Origin: Streptococcus oralis
GTDB taxonomy: Bacteria > Bacillota > Bacilli > Lactobacillales > Streptococcaceae
Reading direction: 5' to 3'
DNA: 10,472 nucleotides
NCBI GenBank assembly: GCA_905370255.1
Contig: CAJPKC010000019.1
Coordinates: 1 to 10,472 of the forward strand
Shown: piece after piece, positions 1 through 6,632 of the stretch
Layout of the letters: each line of letters starts with the position of its first letter
How positions within the stretch are numbered: the first letter of the stretch is position 1
Translations under genes and position numbers: made by a program
Notes under the pieces: generated by a model
What the model was told of the DNA's origin: nothing
What the model saw: only the letters and a program-made list of their open reading frames with translations
The model's database searches: none

Positions 1-602
1 ATGGTTTGCCAACGGGTCGCTCCCATGGCTAAACTTGCTTCACGGTAGTGACGAGGAACCGCACGTAGGCTATCAGTTGTCATGAAGGTTACAGTCGGCA
101 AGATCATAACAAAGAGAACGAAAATCCCTGATAAAATACCAAAACCTGTTCCACCAAAGACAGTACGTACAAATGGTACCACGACCTGCAAACCGATAAA
201 TCCATAAACTACTGAGGGAATCCCAACTAAGAGTTCAATAGCAGGTTGCAAAATCTTAGCTCCTTTTGGAGACACCTCTGTCATAAAGACTGCTGCACCA
301 ATGGCAAATGGTGTTGCAATAAGAGCTGACAGGATGGTAACAATAAAGGAACCTAAAATCATTGGAAGGGCACCAAATTGTTTCCCAGACGGATTCCAAG
401 TTGCACCAAAAAGAAAATCAAAGATATTCACACCATTGACAAAGAAGGTCGACAAACCTTTTTGGGCTACAAAGATTAAAATCATAGCCACAATGATAAC
501 AATCAAAGATAGGCAGGCAAAGGTTAGCCCTTTTCCTAATTTCTCAAGACGAGAGTTTTTTGAAGGAGAGAGCAATTTTTTTGATAATTCTTCTTGATTC
601 AT
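1..602 (-). CDS. pstC: Phosphate ABC transporter permease PstC (3' end outside window)
   Basis: This is one of the two membrane permease subunits (PstC with PstA) of the high-affinity phosphate importer; with PstS and the ATPase PstB it moves inorganic phosphate across the cytoplasmic membrane. Translating the minus strand from the ATG at 602-600 gives 200 complete codons with no stop before the window edge, about two thirds of a usual PstC. Visible are a charged cytoplasmic N-terminus (1-25), a first membrane helix at about 26-46, an extracellular stretch, and further hydrophobic segments at about 79-107, 118-144 and 155-175. The EAA loop that docks on the ATPase is at about 187-200 (REASLAMGATRWQT, with the conserved E-A and G). 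The start ATG shares one base with the pstS stop (TAATG), so translation is probably coupled. The next genes are expected to be pstA and pstB copies, but they lie outside. Confidence 0.95.
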   Translation of the reverse strand, partial: MNQEELSKKLLSPSKNSRLEKLGKGLTFACLSLIVIIVAMILIFVAQKGLSTFFVNGVNIFDFLFGATWNPSGKQFGALPMILGSFIVTILSALIATPFAIGAAVFMTEVSPKGAKILQPAIELLVGIPSVVYGFIGLQVVVPFVRTVFGGTGFGILSGIFVLFVMILPTVTFMTTDSLRAVPRHYREASLAMGATRWQT

Positions 603-1480
603 TATTGGCTCCCTTCTAGCGCTGTCACAGTACCTGCAGCATCTTTTTCAACCTTCATTTCCTTAACAGAAATATAGCCCATTCCTTTAACGATTCCATT
701 CTGAGCTTCGTCTGAAAGGACAAAGTTTAGGAATTCGGCAACCAATTCATTTGGCTCACCAAGTGTATACATATGTTCATAAGACCACAAAGGCCAGTTA
801 TTCGTGGTTACATTCTCTGAGATTGGCTCATAACCATTAAGTTTAATAGTCCCAACAGAATCATCAACATAGGCGAAAGCTAGGTATGAGATAGCACCTG
901 GTGTTTGAGAAACAATGGACTTCACCATACCGTTAGAATCCTGCTCCTGACTTTGAACCGCTGACTGACCATTCATAATCACACTGTCAAAAGTCGCACG
1001 AGAACCTGAGCTCGCAGCACGGTTGATAATAGAAATAGCTAAATCCTTACCACCAACTTCTTTCCAGTTGGTAATTTCACCTGTAAAAATTTTGCGAAGT
1101 TGTTCTGTCGTAAGATTATCAACATCTACTTCTTTGTTGATGATAACAGCTATCCCCGCAACAGCTACCTTGTGGTCAACTAGCGCGGATGCATCGATTC
1201 CGTCTTTTTCCTCGGCAAATACATCCGAGTTACCGACGTCTACTGCTCCAGACTGAACTTGAGATAGACCTGTACCAGATCCACCACCTTGAACATTGAC
1301 TGTTTTACCAATGTGAGCTGACGCAAACTCATCTGCTGCCGCTTCGACTAAAGGTTGAAGGGCAGTTGAACCTACAGCTGTCATAGATTCCCCACGATCA
1401 ATCCAACTTGCACATCCTGCTAGCGAACCAGCAAGTAAAAGAGTTGCAAGAGAGATGGTGAGTTTTTTAAATTTTTTCAC
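602..1480 (-). CDS. pstS: Phosphate-binding lipoprotein PstS
   Basis: This 292-residue protein is the extracellular phosphate receptor of the Pst importer, lipid-anchored to the outer face of the membrane, which hands phosphate to PstC/PstA. The N-terminus is a lipoprotein signal peptide: K/F-rich start, hydrophobic core at about 7-19, and lipobox LAGC with the lipidated Cys at 23. Ligand-loop motifs typical of PstS follow: [30 protein letters not shown], and [12 protein letters not shown] near the middle. The start is GTG at 1480-1478, preceded by AAGGAG seven bases upstream. It is the first gene of its unit, has its own promoter and a leader of roughly 77 bases, and overlaps pstC by one base. 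Pneumococci carry two Pst systems. Which paralogue this represents is inferred from the rsmF neighbour, which suggests the one not linked to the PnpRS two-component genes. Confidence 0.96.
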   Translation of the reverse strand: MKKFKKLTISLATLLLAGSLAGCASWIDRGESMTAVGSTALQPLVEAAADEFASAHIGKTVNVQGGGSGTGLSQVQSGAVDVGNSDVFAEEKDGIDASALVDHKVAVAGIAVIINKEVDVDNLTTEQLRKIFTGEITNWKEVGGKDLAISIINRAASSGSRATFDSVIMNGQSAVQSQEQDSNGMVKSIVSQTPGAISYLAFAYVDDSVGTIKLNGYEPISENVTTNNWPLWSYEHMYTLGEPNELVAEFLNFVLSDEAQNGIVKGMGYISVKEMKVEKDAAGTVTALEGSQ

Positions 1481-1563
1481 TATTTGTCTCCTTGAAAATA
1501 ATGATGAATAGCTTGAATTTTTGCCCTTATTTTCTATTGTTCTCAGGGAAAATCCATACTTCC

Positions 1564-1592
1564 ACTATAACATAGAATACTGATTTTGACTA
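1564..1592 (-). promoter_or_regulatory. Promoter of the pstS-pstC operon
   Basis: On the minus strand, -35 TAGTCA (1592-1587, four of six matches to consensus) and -10 TATAGT (1569-1564) are separated by exactly 17 bases. A TG one base before the -10 makes it an extended -10. The predicted transcription start is near 1557. The -35 overlaps the rsmF stop codon. Seen by motif only; no obvious Pho-box direct repeats are visible upstream, where the sequence is rsmF coding. Confidence 0.65.
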
Positions 1593-2903
1593 GTTTTTTA
1601 CCTTAAACCTCAAGCCCTTAGGGAAATAATTCTTTAAGGTATTTCCGGTTACTTTTGCAAAACCTAGACCATTTCCACCAACCAAAACTTGGTACCAACC
1701 ATTTGGAAGAGTTTCAGCTAATTGGACCGTTTCACCAGCCACATATTTGACAAAGTCTTCTTGATGAATTTCGATTCCTTGCTTGACTTGGCTTGGTTTT
1801 AAAGCTAAGCCAAGAGCAAAACTTGGTTCAAAACGTTTTTTCTTAAAAGTTCCAAGATGAAGACCATTACGAGCTATCTTGAGTTTTCCTATATCGGGTA
1901 GGACTTCTGGCAAGAGATAAAGCTGGTCTCCAAAAACTTGTAGGACACCGGTCAGTTTTTCTTTAAGATGTTTTTTCTCAAAATCCTGCCATAAGGAAAT
2001 CTGTTCACGAGATAGGTTGGATTTAGAAGGTTTGAACTTCCCAGCCTTGTTTTGACCTTTAAACTGAAGATGGGCCACGAACTGACCTTCTCCCTTAAAG
2101 TGATGAGGGTACATTCTAGCTGTTTCAGGTAAATCAATCCCAGGTACCATTCCATTGATGTGTTGGATTGGAATCAATTCAAAATGATAGCTATCCAGTA
2201 ACCATTGGACGATTTCTTCGTTTTCTTCTGGCGCCCAGGTACAGGTTGAATAGACTAGTCGACCACCATCAGCCAACATGGTAACAGCATCTGCTAAAAT
2301 CTCACGTTGTAAACTAGCGCACTGACTAGGATAATCGACACTCCAATAATCCATAGCGTCAGGTTGTTTACGAAACATCCCTTCTCCTGAGCAAGGTGCA
2401 TCTAAAACGATCAGGTCAAAATAGCCTTTAAAAACCTTGGCTAAACGGTCTGCTGATTCATTGGTCACAACGACATTAGTCGCACCAAAGCGTTCCATAT
2501 TTTCAACTAAAATCTTTGACCGTTTGCTTGAAATTTCATTGGAAACAAGGAGTCCCTCACCTGCAAGATAGGAGGCCAGTTGAGTTGATTTCCCACCGGG
2601 AGCCGCTGCCAAGTCCAAAACCTTCATACCTGGCTTTGGCTGGGCTACTTGTGCGACCATTTGTGCAGCCGGTTCTTGGGAATAGACCAGACCAGTTACA
2701 TGCTCTGGAGACTTTCCAGAAACCTTACCATAGTAGCCCCAAGGTGTATTTGGAATAGCGTCTGAAAAAGAAACTTGACTTTCTTTTAAGGGATTGACAC
2801 GAAAAGCAGAAACAGCTTCATCATCAAAAGAGGCAAGAAAAGCTCTTGCCTCATCTCCCAATATTGTTTCGTATTTTTTTACAAATCCATCTGGAAATTG
2901 CAT
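1590..2903 (-). CDS. rsmF: 16S rRNA (cytosine-C5) methyltransferase, RsmF/NOL1-NOP2-Sun family
   Basis: This 437-residue protein is an S-adenosylmethionine-dependent RNA m5C methyltransferase, expected to modify 16S rRNA of the 30S subunit in the cytoplasm. An N-terminal helical part (1-90) precedes the Rossmann methyltransferase domain. The SAM loop VLDLAAAPGGKSTQLA is at 95-110. The two family cysteines are present: C171 in DAPCSGEGMFRK (motif IV, enzyme release) and C221 in YSTCTWAPEENE (motif VI, nucleophile). The C-terminal part, from about 290, fits the RsmF-type RNA-binding/PUA-like extension and gives the length typical of the Firmicute subfamily. The start ATG (2903-2901) lies seven bases beyond the upstream gene's stop, with AAAGGAA inside that gene's last codons as ribosome site. 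It is the last gene of the spx unit. The precise target base is inferred from family membership and could differ from E. coli C1407. Confidence 0.9.
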   Translation of the reverse strand: MQFPDGFVKKYETILGDEARAFLASFDDEAVSAFRVNPLKESQVSFSDAIPNTPWGYYGKVSGKSPEHVTGLVYSQEPAAQMVAQVAQPKPGMKVLDLAAAPGGKSTQLASYLAGEGLLVSNEISSKRSKILVENMERFGATNVVVTNESADRLAKVFKGYFDLIVLDAPCSGEGMFRKQPDAMDYWSVDYPSQCASLQREILADAVTMLADGGRLVYSTCTWAPEENEEIVQWLLDSYHFELIPIQHINGMVPGIDLPETARMYPHHFKGEGQFVAHLQFKGQNKAGKFKPSKSNLSREQISLWQDFEKKHLKEKLTGVLQVFGDQLYLLPEVLPDIGKLKIARNGLHLGTFKKKRFEPSFALGLALKPSQVKQGIEIHQEDFVKYVAGETVQLAETLPNGWYQVLVGGNGLGFAKVTGNTLKNYFPKGLRFKVKN

Positions 2904-2909
2904 GTAGGT

Positions 2910-3677
2910 TTATTTCCTTTCATAGATATAGGATTGAATCTCATCTTTCATCTCGACTGGCACCATCATAACGGCCTGTCGTGTTTGAAAATCGACTTCT
3001 TCACCAGCAATCGTAAAAACCTTATAACCCAAACTCTCACCTAGGATACTTGCAGCCGCATAATCCCAAGGTTGTAAATAAGTGATATAAGTTAAAAGTC
3101 GACCTGATAGCACCTTGGCAAAACTAATAGCGGCACTGCCATAAACTCGTGTACCAAGTGCAGCGTTTCCCAAATCTGCTAAGCCCCATTCGTTAGTCGC
3201 TAGCATTCCAGAATTACCAGACACCAAAAATTCTCTCAAGGGTTTCTTTTTAAAGAGTGGCAAAGGTTCGTCATTGCGACAGGGCGGGAAGTCTCCTCCA
3301 CCATGGTAACAATCACCTTTCATGACATCATAAATAATACCAAACTTACCAACACCTTCCTCAAAATAGGCCAGCATAACGGCAAAATCTTCACCTTGTG
3401 CTACGAAGTTGTTGGTTCCATCAATAGGATCAATAATCCATACCGAACCTTGTCCTACTGCTGCACGCATGCAGCCTTCTTCTGCACAAAATAGATCATC
3501 TGGATAGCGAGAACGGATTTTTTTAATAAGTAAGTCTTGAACTTCTTTATCTAACTTAGTTACCAAATCTGTAGGGGAAGACTTTCTCTCAACATGGAGA
3601 TCTTCTTTCATATGCTGGAGAATGTATTCCCCAGCTTCCCTGACAATTTCTTTGGCAAATGTAAATTTATTTTCCAA
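2910..3677 (-). CDS. Inositol monophosphatase family phosphatase (TTG start)
   Basis: This is a Mg2+-dependent, Li+-sensitive-type sugar/nucleotide phosphatase of the IMPase/SuhB fold; the true substrate is unknown (inositol phosphate, 3'-phosphoadenosine phosphate and NADP are all handled by family members). With the start chosen here it has 255 residues, normal for the family. Metal and catalytic motifs are complete: E66-E67, D83-P-I-D86-G-T in [12 protein letters not shown], and W204-D205 in QPWDYAAA. The GSAA and GRLLTY segment before the last motif is also typical. An in-frame ATG at 3794 would give 294 residues but would overlap the upstream UPF0223 gene by 128 bases and add a tail unlike the family. 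TTG at 3677-3675 follows AGGGAAG seven bases upstream and starts the protein just before its first helix; it overlaps UPF0223 by 11 bases. The next in-frame ATG is at residue 23 and would remove that helix. Confidence 0.88.
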   Translation of the reverse strand: MENKFTFAKEIVREAGEYILQHMKEDLHVERKSSPTDLVTKLDKEVQDLLIKKIRSRYPDDLFCAEEGCMRAAVGQGSVWIIDPIDGTNNFVAQGEDFAVMLAYFEEGVGKFGIIYDVMKGDCYHGGGDFPPCRNDEPLPLFKKKPLREFLVSGNSGMLATNEWGLADLGNAALGTRVYGSAAISFAKVLSGRLLTYITYLQPWDYAAASILGESLGYKVFTIAGEEVDFQTRQAVMMVPVEMKDEIQSYIYERK

Positions 3678-3945
3678 GTGAAATCTTCCCTTCTCCTTTT
3701 TCTTTGGCCAACTGGACTGCACGGTAGAAAGAGTATCCACTAACTGATTCAAACTCACGTCCCAAACGTTTTTCTTCACTCTTGCTAGGCACAACTGACT
3801 TGAATACCTTGTAGGAATCTAATAGTTTCTTAGCATCTACCTGTGTTTCATAGGCAGCTTCAACATCATTAAAAAAAGAAAGCACTGAAGCAAGTTCTTC
3901 AGTGCTCCACGACAAATCTAGTGGGTAACTATACTGTTTATTCAT
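3667..3945 (-). CDS. UPF0223 family protein (YktA-like), unknown function
   Basis: This 92-residue soluble protein has no membrane segment or signal peptide. It opens with the family's characteristic [13 protein letters not shown] stretch, followed by helices likely rich in charged residues ([34 protein letters not shown]) and a basic C-terminus. The family is uncharacterised; the length is usual. Its ATG (3945-3943) directly abuts the spx stop (TAGATG) with only a weak ribosome site, so expression probably depends on coupling to spx translation. Its end overlaps the IMPase-family gene by 11 bases. In Bacillus subtilis, as I recall, yktA (UPF0223) lies close to yktC (an IMPase), so the pairing looks old. 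I do not assign a function. Confidence 0.88.
   Translation of the reverse strand: MNKQYSYPLDLSWSTEELASVLSFFNDVEAAYETQVDAKKLLDSYKVFKSVVPSKSEEKRLGREFESVSGYSFYRAVQLAKEKGEGKISLGK
3675..3692 (-). promoter_or_regulatory. Ribosome binding site deciding the TTG start of the IMPase-family gene
   Basis: AAGGGAAG followed by seven bases (ATTTCAC) and TTG, inside the last codons of the UPF0223 gene. The spacing is ideal and the start sits just before the first conserved helix. This supports TTG over the far upstream ATG. Confidence 0.6.
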
Positions 3946-4347
3946 CTAATTAATACCAGCTCTTAATGTAGCTTCTTTCAATTCTTGCTTACGATAACTA
4001 CGAGGAAGAAATGCACGAATCTCATCTTCATTAAAGCCAATCTGCATACGTTTATCATCAATGATGATTGGACGACGCAAAAGACTAGGATATTGCTCAA
4101 TTAAATTAAGCAACTCTGTCACCGAGATACTTTCCACATCGATATTTAACTTTTGGAAAATTTTTGAACGAGTTGAAATGATGTCATCGGTACCGTTTTC
4201 GGTCAAGGAAAGAATGTGTTGTAATTCTTTTCTTGATAAAGGACTGGTCATAATGTTGTGCTCTTGGAAAGGCACTTTATGATTATCAAGCCAGGCCTTT
4301 GCCTTACGACATGATGTACAACTCGGTGATAAAAATAGTGTAATCAT
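3946..4347 (-). CDS. spx: Spx-family RNA polymerase-binding regulator
   Basis: This 133-residue member of the ArsC/Spx family binds the alpha C-terminal domain of RNA polymerase instead of DNA alone and redirects transcription under thiol/oxidative stress. The redox switch C10-T-S-C13 is intact in LSPSCTSCRKAKAWL. G52, the position known in B. subtilis Spx to matter for the alpha contact, is present, as are R91-R92 before PIIIDDKRMQIGF. The C-terminus (RKQELKEATLRAGIN) is Spx-like rather than ArsC-like. The chosen ATG at 4347-4345 begins exactly at the thioredoxin-fold strand and has a moderate GAAGAGA ribosome site. An in-frame ATG at 4389 lies upstream of the predicted -10 and cannot be on the transcript. 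Streptococci usually have two Spx proteins (SpxA1 and SpxA2); which one this is cannot be told from the sequence alone. Confidence 0.93.
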   Translation of the reverse strand: MITLFLSPSCTSCRKAKAWLDNHKVPFQEHNIMTSPLSRKELQHILSLTENGTDDIISTRSKIFQKLNIDVESISVTELLNLIEQYPSLLRRPIIIDDKRMQIGFNEDEIRAFLPRSYRKQELKEATLRAGIN

Positions 4348-4380
4348 GCTATTCTCTTCTTTGCATACTTTTCTAACTCT

Positions 4381-4409
4381 ATTATACAAAAAAATAAAGC
4401 GCTTGACTA
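4381..4409 (-). promoter_or_regulatory. Promoter of the spx operon
   Basis: Consensus -10 TATAAT (4386-4381) and -35 TAGTCA (4409-4404) with a 17-base spacer on the minus strand. The predicted start is near 4374, giving a leader of about 27 bases. The spacer holds the 8-base palindrome AAGCGCTT (4397-4404) next to the -35 and a run of seven T. Confidence 0.75.
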
Positions 4410-4420
4410 GTTATTTCCGT

Positions 4421-4455
4421 AAAAAAACCTACTTTTTAAAGAAAAATAGGTTTTT
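4421..4455 (-). terminator. Intrinsic terminator after the hemW operon
   Basis: Two 14-base arms (4423-4436 and 4442-4455) pair along their whole length with one G-T wobble around a five-base loop. On the minus strand the hairpin ends in seven T. It sits 30 bases past the DUF1461 stop and 12 bases before the spx -35. The stem is A/T-rich with only two G-C pairs in its middle, so it may be leaky. Confidence 0.8.
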
Positions 4456-4484
4456 CGTACAATTTTTAAAACATTTTTATGCAT

Positions 4485-5117
4485 TTATGTTATTTTTGGT
4501 AATTTTTTCCAACTTAGTAGATATATAAAGCCAAAAAGCAGTTCATACAAGCAGAAAAATAGGAGAAAGGCATGCAGGAAAAAATCCTCTGGTAGAATAA
4601 GAATGACTGGATCTTTAGCGGGATCAAAAAGCCAGGTATCATCACCTACAAATAGAATCTGATGAAACAAGGTAAAGAATTGTTCAAAACCAATGAAGAC
4701 ACCAACTAAACCAAGAACCAAAGGTAAAGACAGCATAATCAAGAGACCTCTGCGATATAGAGACAGAAAACCTTTCTGAATGACTTGCTTCCAAAAAAGA
4801 TAGAAAATCGGTAGAGTTACGATTGCTACTCCTTGCGCTAGGTGAAAGAGTCCCTTTACAACGACAAAGTGGTGAATTCCAGAGGCAGACGAAGGAAAAT
4901 CTGGCATTGCTAATACTTGACTCAATGGATTGGTCAAATAATCCATCAAAACATTAAAGTTATGTTGGATGGTCTGAGGTTGGACATGAACACGACTTGT
5001 CAGATTTAACCAAGAAATCTCCAGAGGGTAAATCAACCAAGACAGGTAGATGGTCAATAAAATAGCAAGCGAGAGGAGAAAGAGAAGACTTCCTACAAAA
5101 GTAAATTTAGTTTTCAT
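4485..5117 (-). CDS. DUF1461/TIGR01906 integral membrane protein, candidate lipoprotein transacylase (Lit-like)
   Basis: This 210-residue protein has four clear membrane helices at about 7-29, 88-108, 123-144 and 178-201, and an extracytoplasmic stretch between the first two. Conserved-looking polar residues are H82-H83 just before helix 2, H152 in the segment FHQILF, then W162-L-F-D-P and L175-P-E before helix 4. This pattern fits the DUF1461 (TIGR01906) family. That family includes Lit of Enterococcus and Bacillus cereus, which moves an acyl chain from the diacylglycerol to the N-terminal cysteine of lipoproteins to make the lyso form, using histidines. Whether this streptococcal member does so is inference. 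The start ATG (5117-5115) overlaps the HAD gene end by 11 bases; it is the last gene before the terminator at 4421-4455. The family assignment is firmer than the function. Confidence 0.85.
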   Translation of the reverse strand: MKTKFTFVGSLLFLLSLAILLTIYLSWLIYPLEISWLNLTSRVHVQPQTIQHNFNVLMDYLTNPLSQVLAMPDFPSSASGIHHFVVVKGLFHLAQGVAIVTLPIFYLFWKQVIQKGFLSLYRRGLLIMLSLPLVLGLVGVFIGFEQFFTLFHQILFVGDDTWLFDPAKDPVILILPEDFFLHAFLLFFCLYELLFGFIYLLSWKKLPKIT

Positions 5118-5880
5118 CGAAATTCCACTCCGCTAGACTTGAGAGGACATGGGTTGGGGCGATTGGTAAATCCGCTACTTCTTCAGGTTTTGTAAATCCT
5201 GTCGTCACCAAAAGACTTGGAATACCATTGTCAATACCAGCTCGAATATCAGTAAGATAATTATCCCCCACCATGACAATTTCTTGGCGTTCAAGTCCTA
5301 GGTGTTCAACAGCCTTATCCATAATAATCGCATTTGGTTTTCCAATATAAACTGGTTTTACGCGAGTTGCTGCTTCAAGAAGAGTAATCAGTGAACCAGC
5401 ACCAGGTAAAAGTCCACGTTCTGTTGGAATATTTAAATCTGGGTTGGTGCCGATAAAATGAGCACCTTTATGGATAGCTAGGGTTGCAGTAGCAAATTTT
5501 TCATAGTCAACTTGCCAGTCCAAACCTACAACCACATAGGCTGGATTTTCTTTATCTTCAACATAACCAGCTGCTTGAATGGCTTCCTTGAGCCCTGCTT
5601 CTCCAATCACATAAACTGTCTTTTCAAGTCCCAGGTCATTCATGTAATCAATGGTCGCTAAGGTTGCAGTATAGATTGTCGATACAGGCGTGTCAATATT
5701 AAACTGATTTGCCAACATCTCTTGAACACTTTCAGGTGTACGAGTAGTGTTGTTTGTTACAAAAAGATAAGGAATTTCCTTTTTCTGCAGCTCATGTACA
5801 AAAGCTTCTCCCGCTGGGATTCTATCTTTACCCTTGTATATTGTTCCGTCTAAATCAATTAAATAACCTTTATAAGTCAT
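5107..5880 (-). CDS. NagD-type HAD-superfamily (class IIA) phosphatase
   Basis: This 257-residue cytoplasmic phosphatase belongs to HAD subclass IIA, of the Gram-positive NagD-like group (TIGR01457). Motif I is D9-L-D11-G-T (nucleophile D9, acid D11), motif II VTNNTT at 41-46, motif III K181 in YIGKPN, and motif [12 protein letters not shown] with D206. The cap between motifs II and III contains the subclass IIA GTNPD segment at 144-148. Family members hydrolyse small phosphates such as nucleoside monophosphates, glycerol phosphate or phosphoglycolate; the substrate here is unknown. The ATG (5880-5878) has AAGGA five bases upstream and follows the thioesterase stop by ten bases. Its end overlaps the DUF1461 gene by 11 bases, which suggests coupled translation. 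Confidence 0.92.
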   Translation of the reverse strand: MTYKGYLIDLDGTIYKGKDRIPAGEAFVHELQKKEIPYLFVTNNTTRTPESVQEMLANQFNIDTPVSTIYTATLATIDYMNDLGLEKTVYVIGEAGLKEAIQAAGYVEDKENPAYVVVGLDWQVDYEKFATATLAIHKGAHFIGTNPDLNIPTERGLLPGAGSLITLLEAATRVKPVYIGKPNAIIMDKAVEHLGLERQEIVMVGDNYLTDIRAGIDNGIPSLLVTTGFTKPEEVADLPIAPTHVLSSLAEWNFDEN

Positions 5881-5890
5881 ATATTTCCTT

Positions 5891-6628
5891 CTAATCTTTT
5901 TTAATTTCTTGCCAAGTTATCTTTGCCTGAGCATTGATGTCGCCATCACTTGTGACTTGGTGATTGCTTTCTAGTTGATTCAATTCGTAACTAGAAGTAA
6001 TCATACCACCTGGTCGAACTTCCTTGACATACTTGAGGTTGATTTTTTTAGGAATATGATTGGTTAGGAAATCTGCCCCCATAACTTCAAAAACCCAGTC
6101 CAGATATTTGCTGTTATTGACGTGGCCATTCATATCTAAGTCGTAAAAACGGACATGATAGTCCTTGCTAATCGCTTCTTCCAACTCAGCGTATTTTGGT
6201 CCACGGATCAGTTTCTTAGAAAACTCAGATTGATAAGGTGCGACTATTTCAGGTTCTACAGGATGAACCTTCCGACTATCACGATCCATAAGGACAAAGG
6301 TAGCTACCATGCGAATGATTTCTTGACCATCTTCATCATAAATAGTAAAACGGCGGTAGCAAAATAGACGATTGTAAGTCAAGGCTTCCGTTTCAATTGT
6401 GATTTCCTCAGCAAATTGAGGTAAACGTACAACATCGATATCATAATCAGTGATAATCCAGACTAGATTATACTGTTCTAAAACATCCTTGTCACTCACT
6501 CCTAGATTAATTGATTGCATTCCTGATACTTGCAGGGACAACAAGATAACATCTGGTAGCTTGATATGGCCATTCATATCAGCCATATCAAAAGGAATTT
6601 TCATCTTCATTTGATAAGTTAAGCCCAT
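5891..6628 (-). CDS. Acyl-ACP thioesterase (double hot-dog fold)
   Basis: This 245-residue enzyme of the FatA/FatB-like acyl-ACP thioesterase family (PF01643) hydrolyses fatty acyl-acyl carrier protein in the cytoplasm to free fatty acid and ACP. The second hot-dog half carries the active-site motif [16 protein letters not shown], with N167 and H169 as the usual catalytic pair. The first half has the related [13 protein letters not shown] at 16-28, and [20 protein letters not shown] matches the conserved strand region. The length is typical for bacteria. The ATG (6628-6626) lies four bases after the hemW stop, with GGAG placed across that stop as ribosome site. It is followed after ten bases by the HAD phosphatase. 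In streptococci it could adjust membrane fatty-acid supply or recycle acyl-ACP; that role is inference. Confidence 0.93.
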   Translation of the reverse strand: MGLTYQMKMKIPFDMADMNGHIKLPDVILLSLQVSGMQSINLGVSDKDVLEQYNLVWIITDYDIDVVRLPQFAEEITIETEALTYNRLFCYRRFTIYDEDGQEIIRMVATFVLMDRDSRKVHPVEPEIVAPYQSEFSKKLIRGPKYAELEEAISKDYHVRFYDLDMNGHVNNSKYLDWVFEVMGADFLTNHIPKKINLKYVKEVRPGGMITSSYELNQLESNHQVTSDGDINAQAKITWQEIKKD

Positions 6629-6632
6629 AATT

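Noticed and set aside
301..597. Plus-strand open frame of 98 codons
   Set aside because: It lies antisense within pstC, whose minus-strand frame gives a clear PstC with an EAA loop. The plus-strand product has no recognisable family.
1023..1256. Plus-strand open frame inside pstS
   Set aside because: Antisense shadow of a well-conserved PstS coding region; no promoter or ribosome site was seen.
1519..1552. Hairpin in the pstS leader as a terminator or riboswitch
   Set aside because: The stem is only four plus four pairs with a bulge, the loop is large and there is no T-run. I see no known riboswitch core.
1952..2758. Minus-strand 67-codon and plus-strand 80-codon open frames within rsmF
   Set aside because: Both lie inside the intact RsmF frame and encode low-complexity products without family resemblance.
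4397..4404. AAGCGCTT palindrome at the spx promoter as a CcpA cre site, tempting because hprK is nearby
   Set aside because: Only the core matches AANCGNTT; the flanking TG and CA of the cre consensus are absent on both strands, so it is not called.
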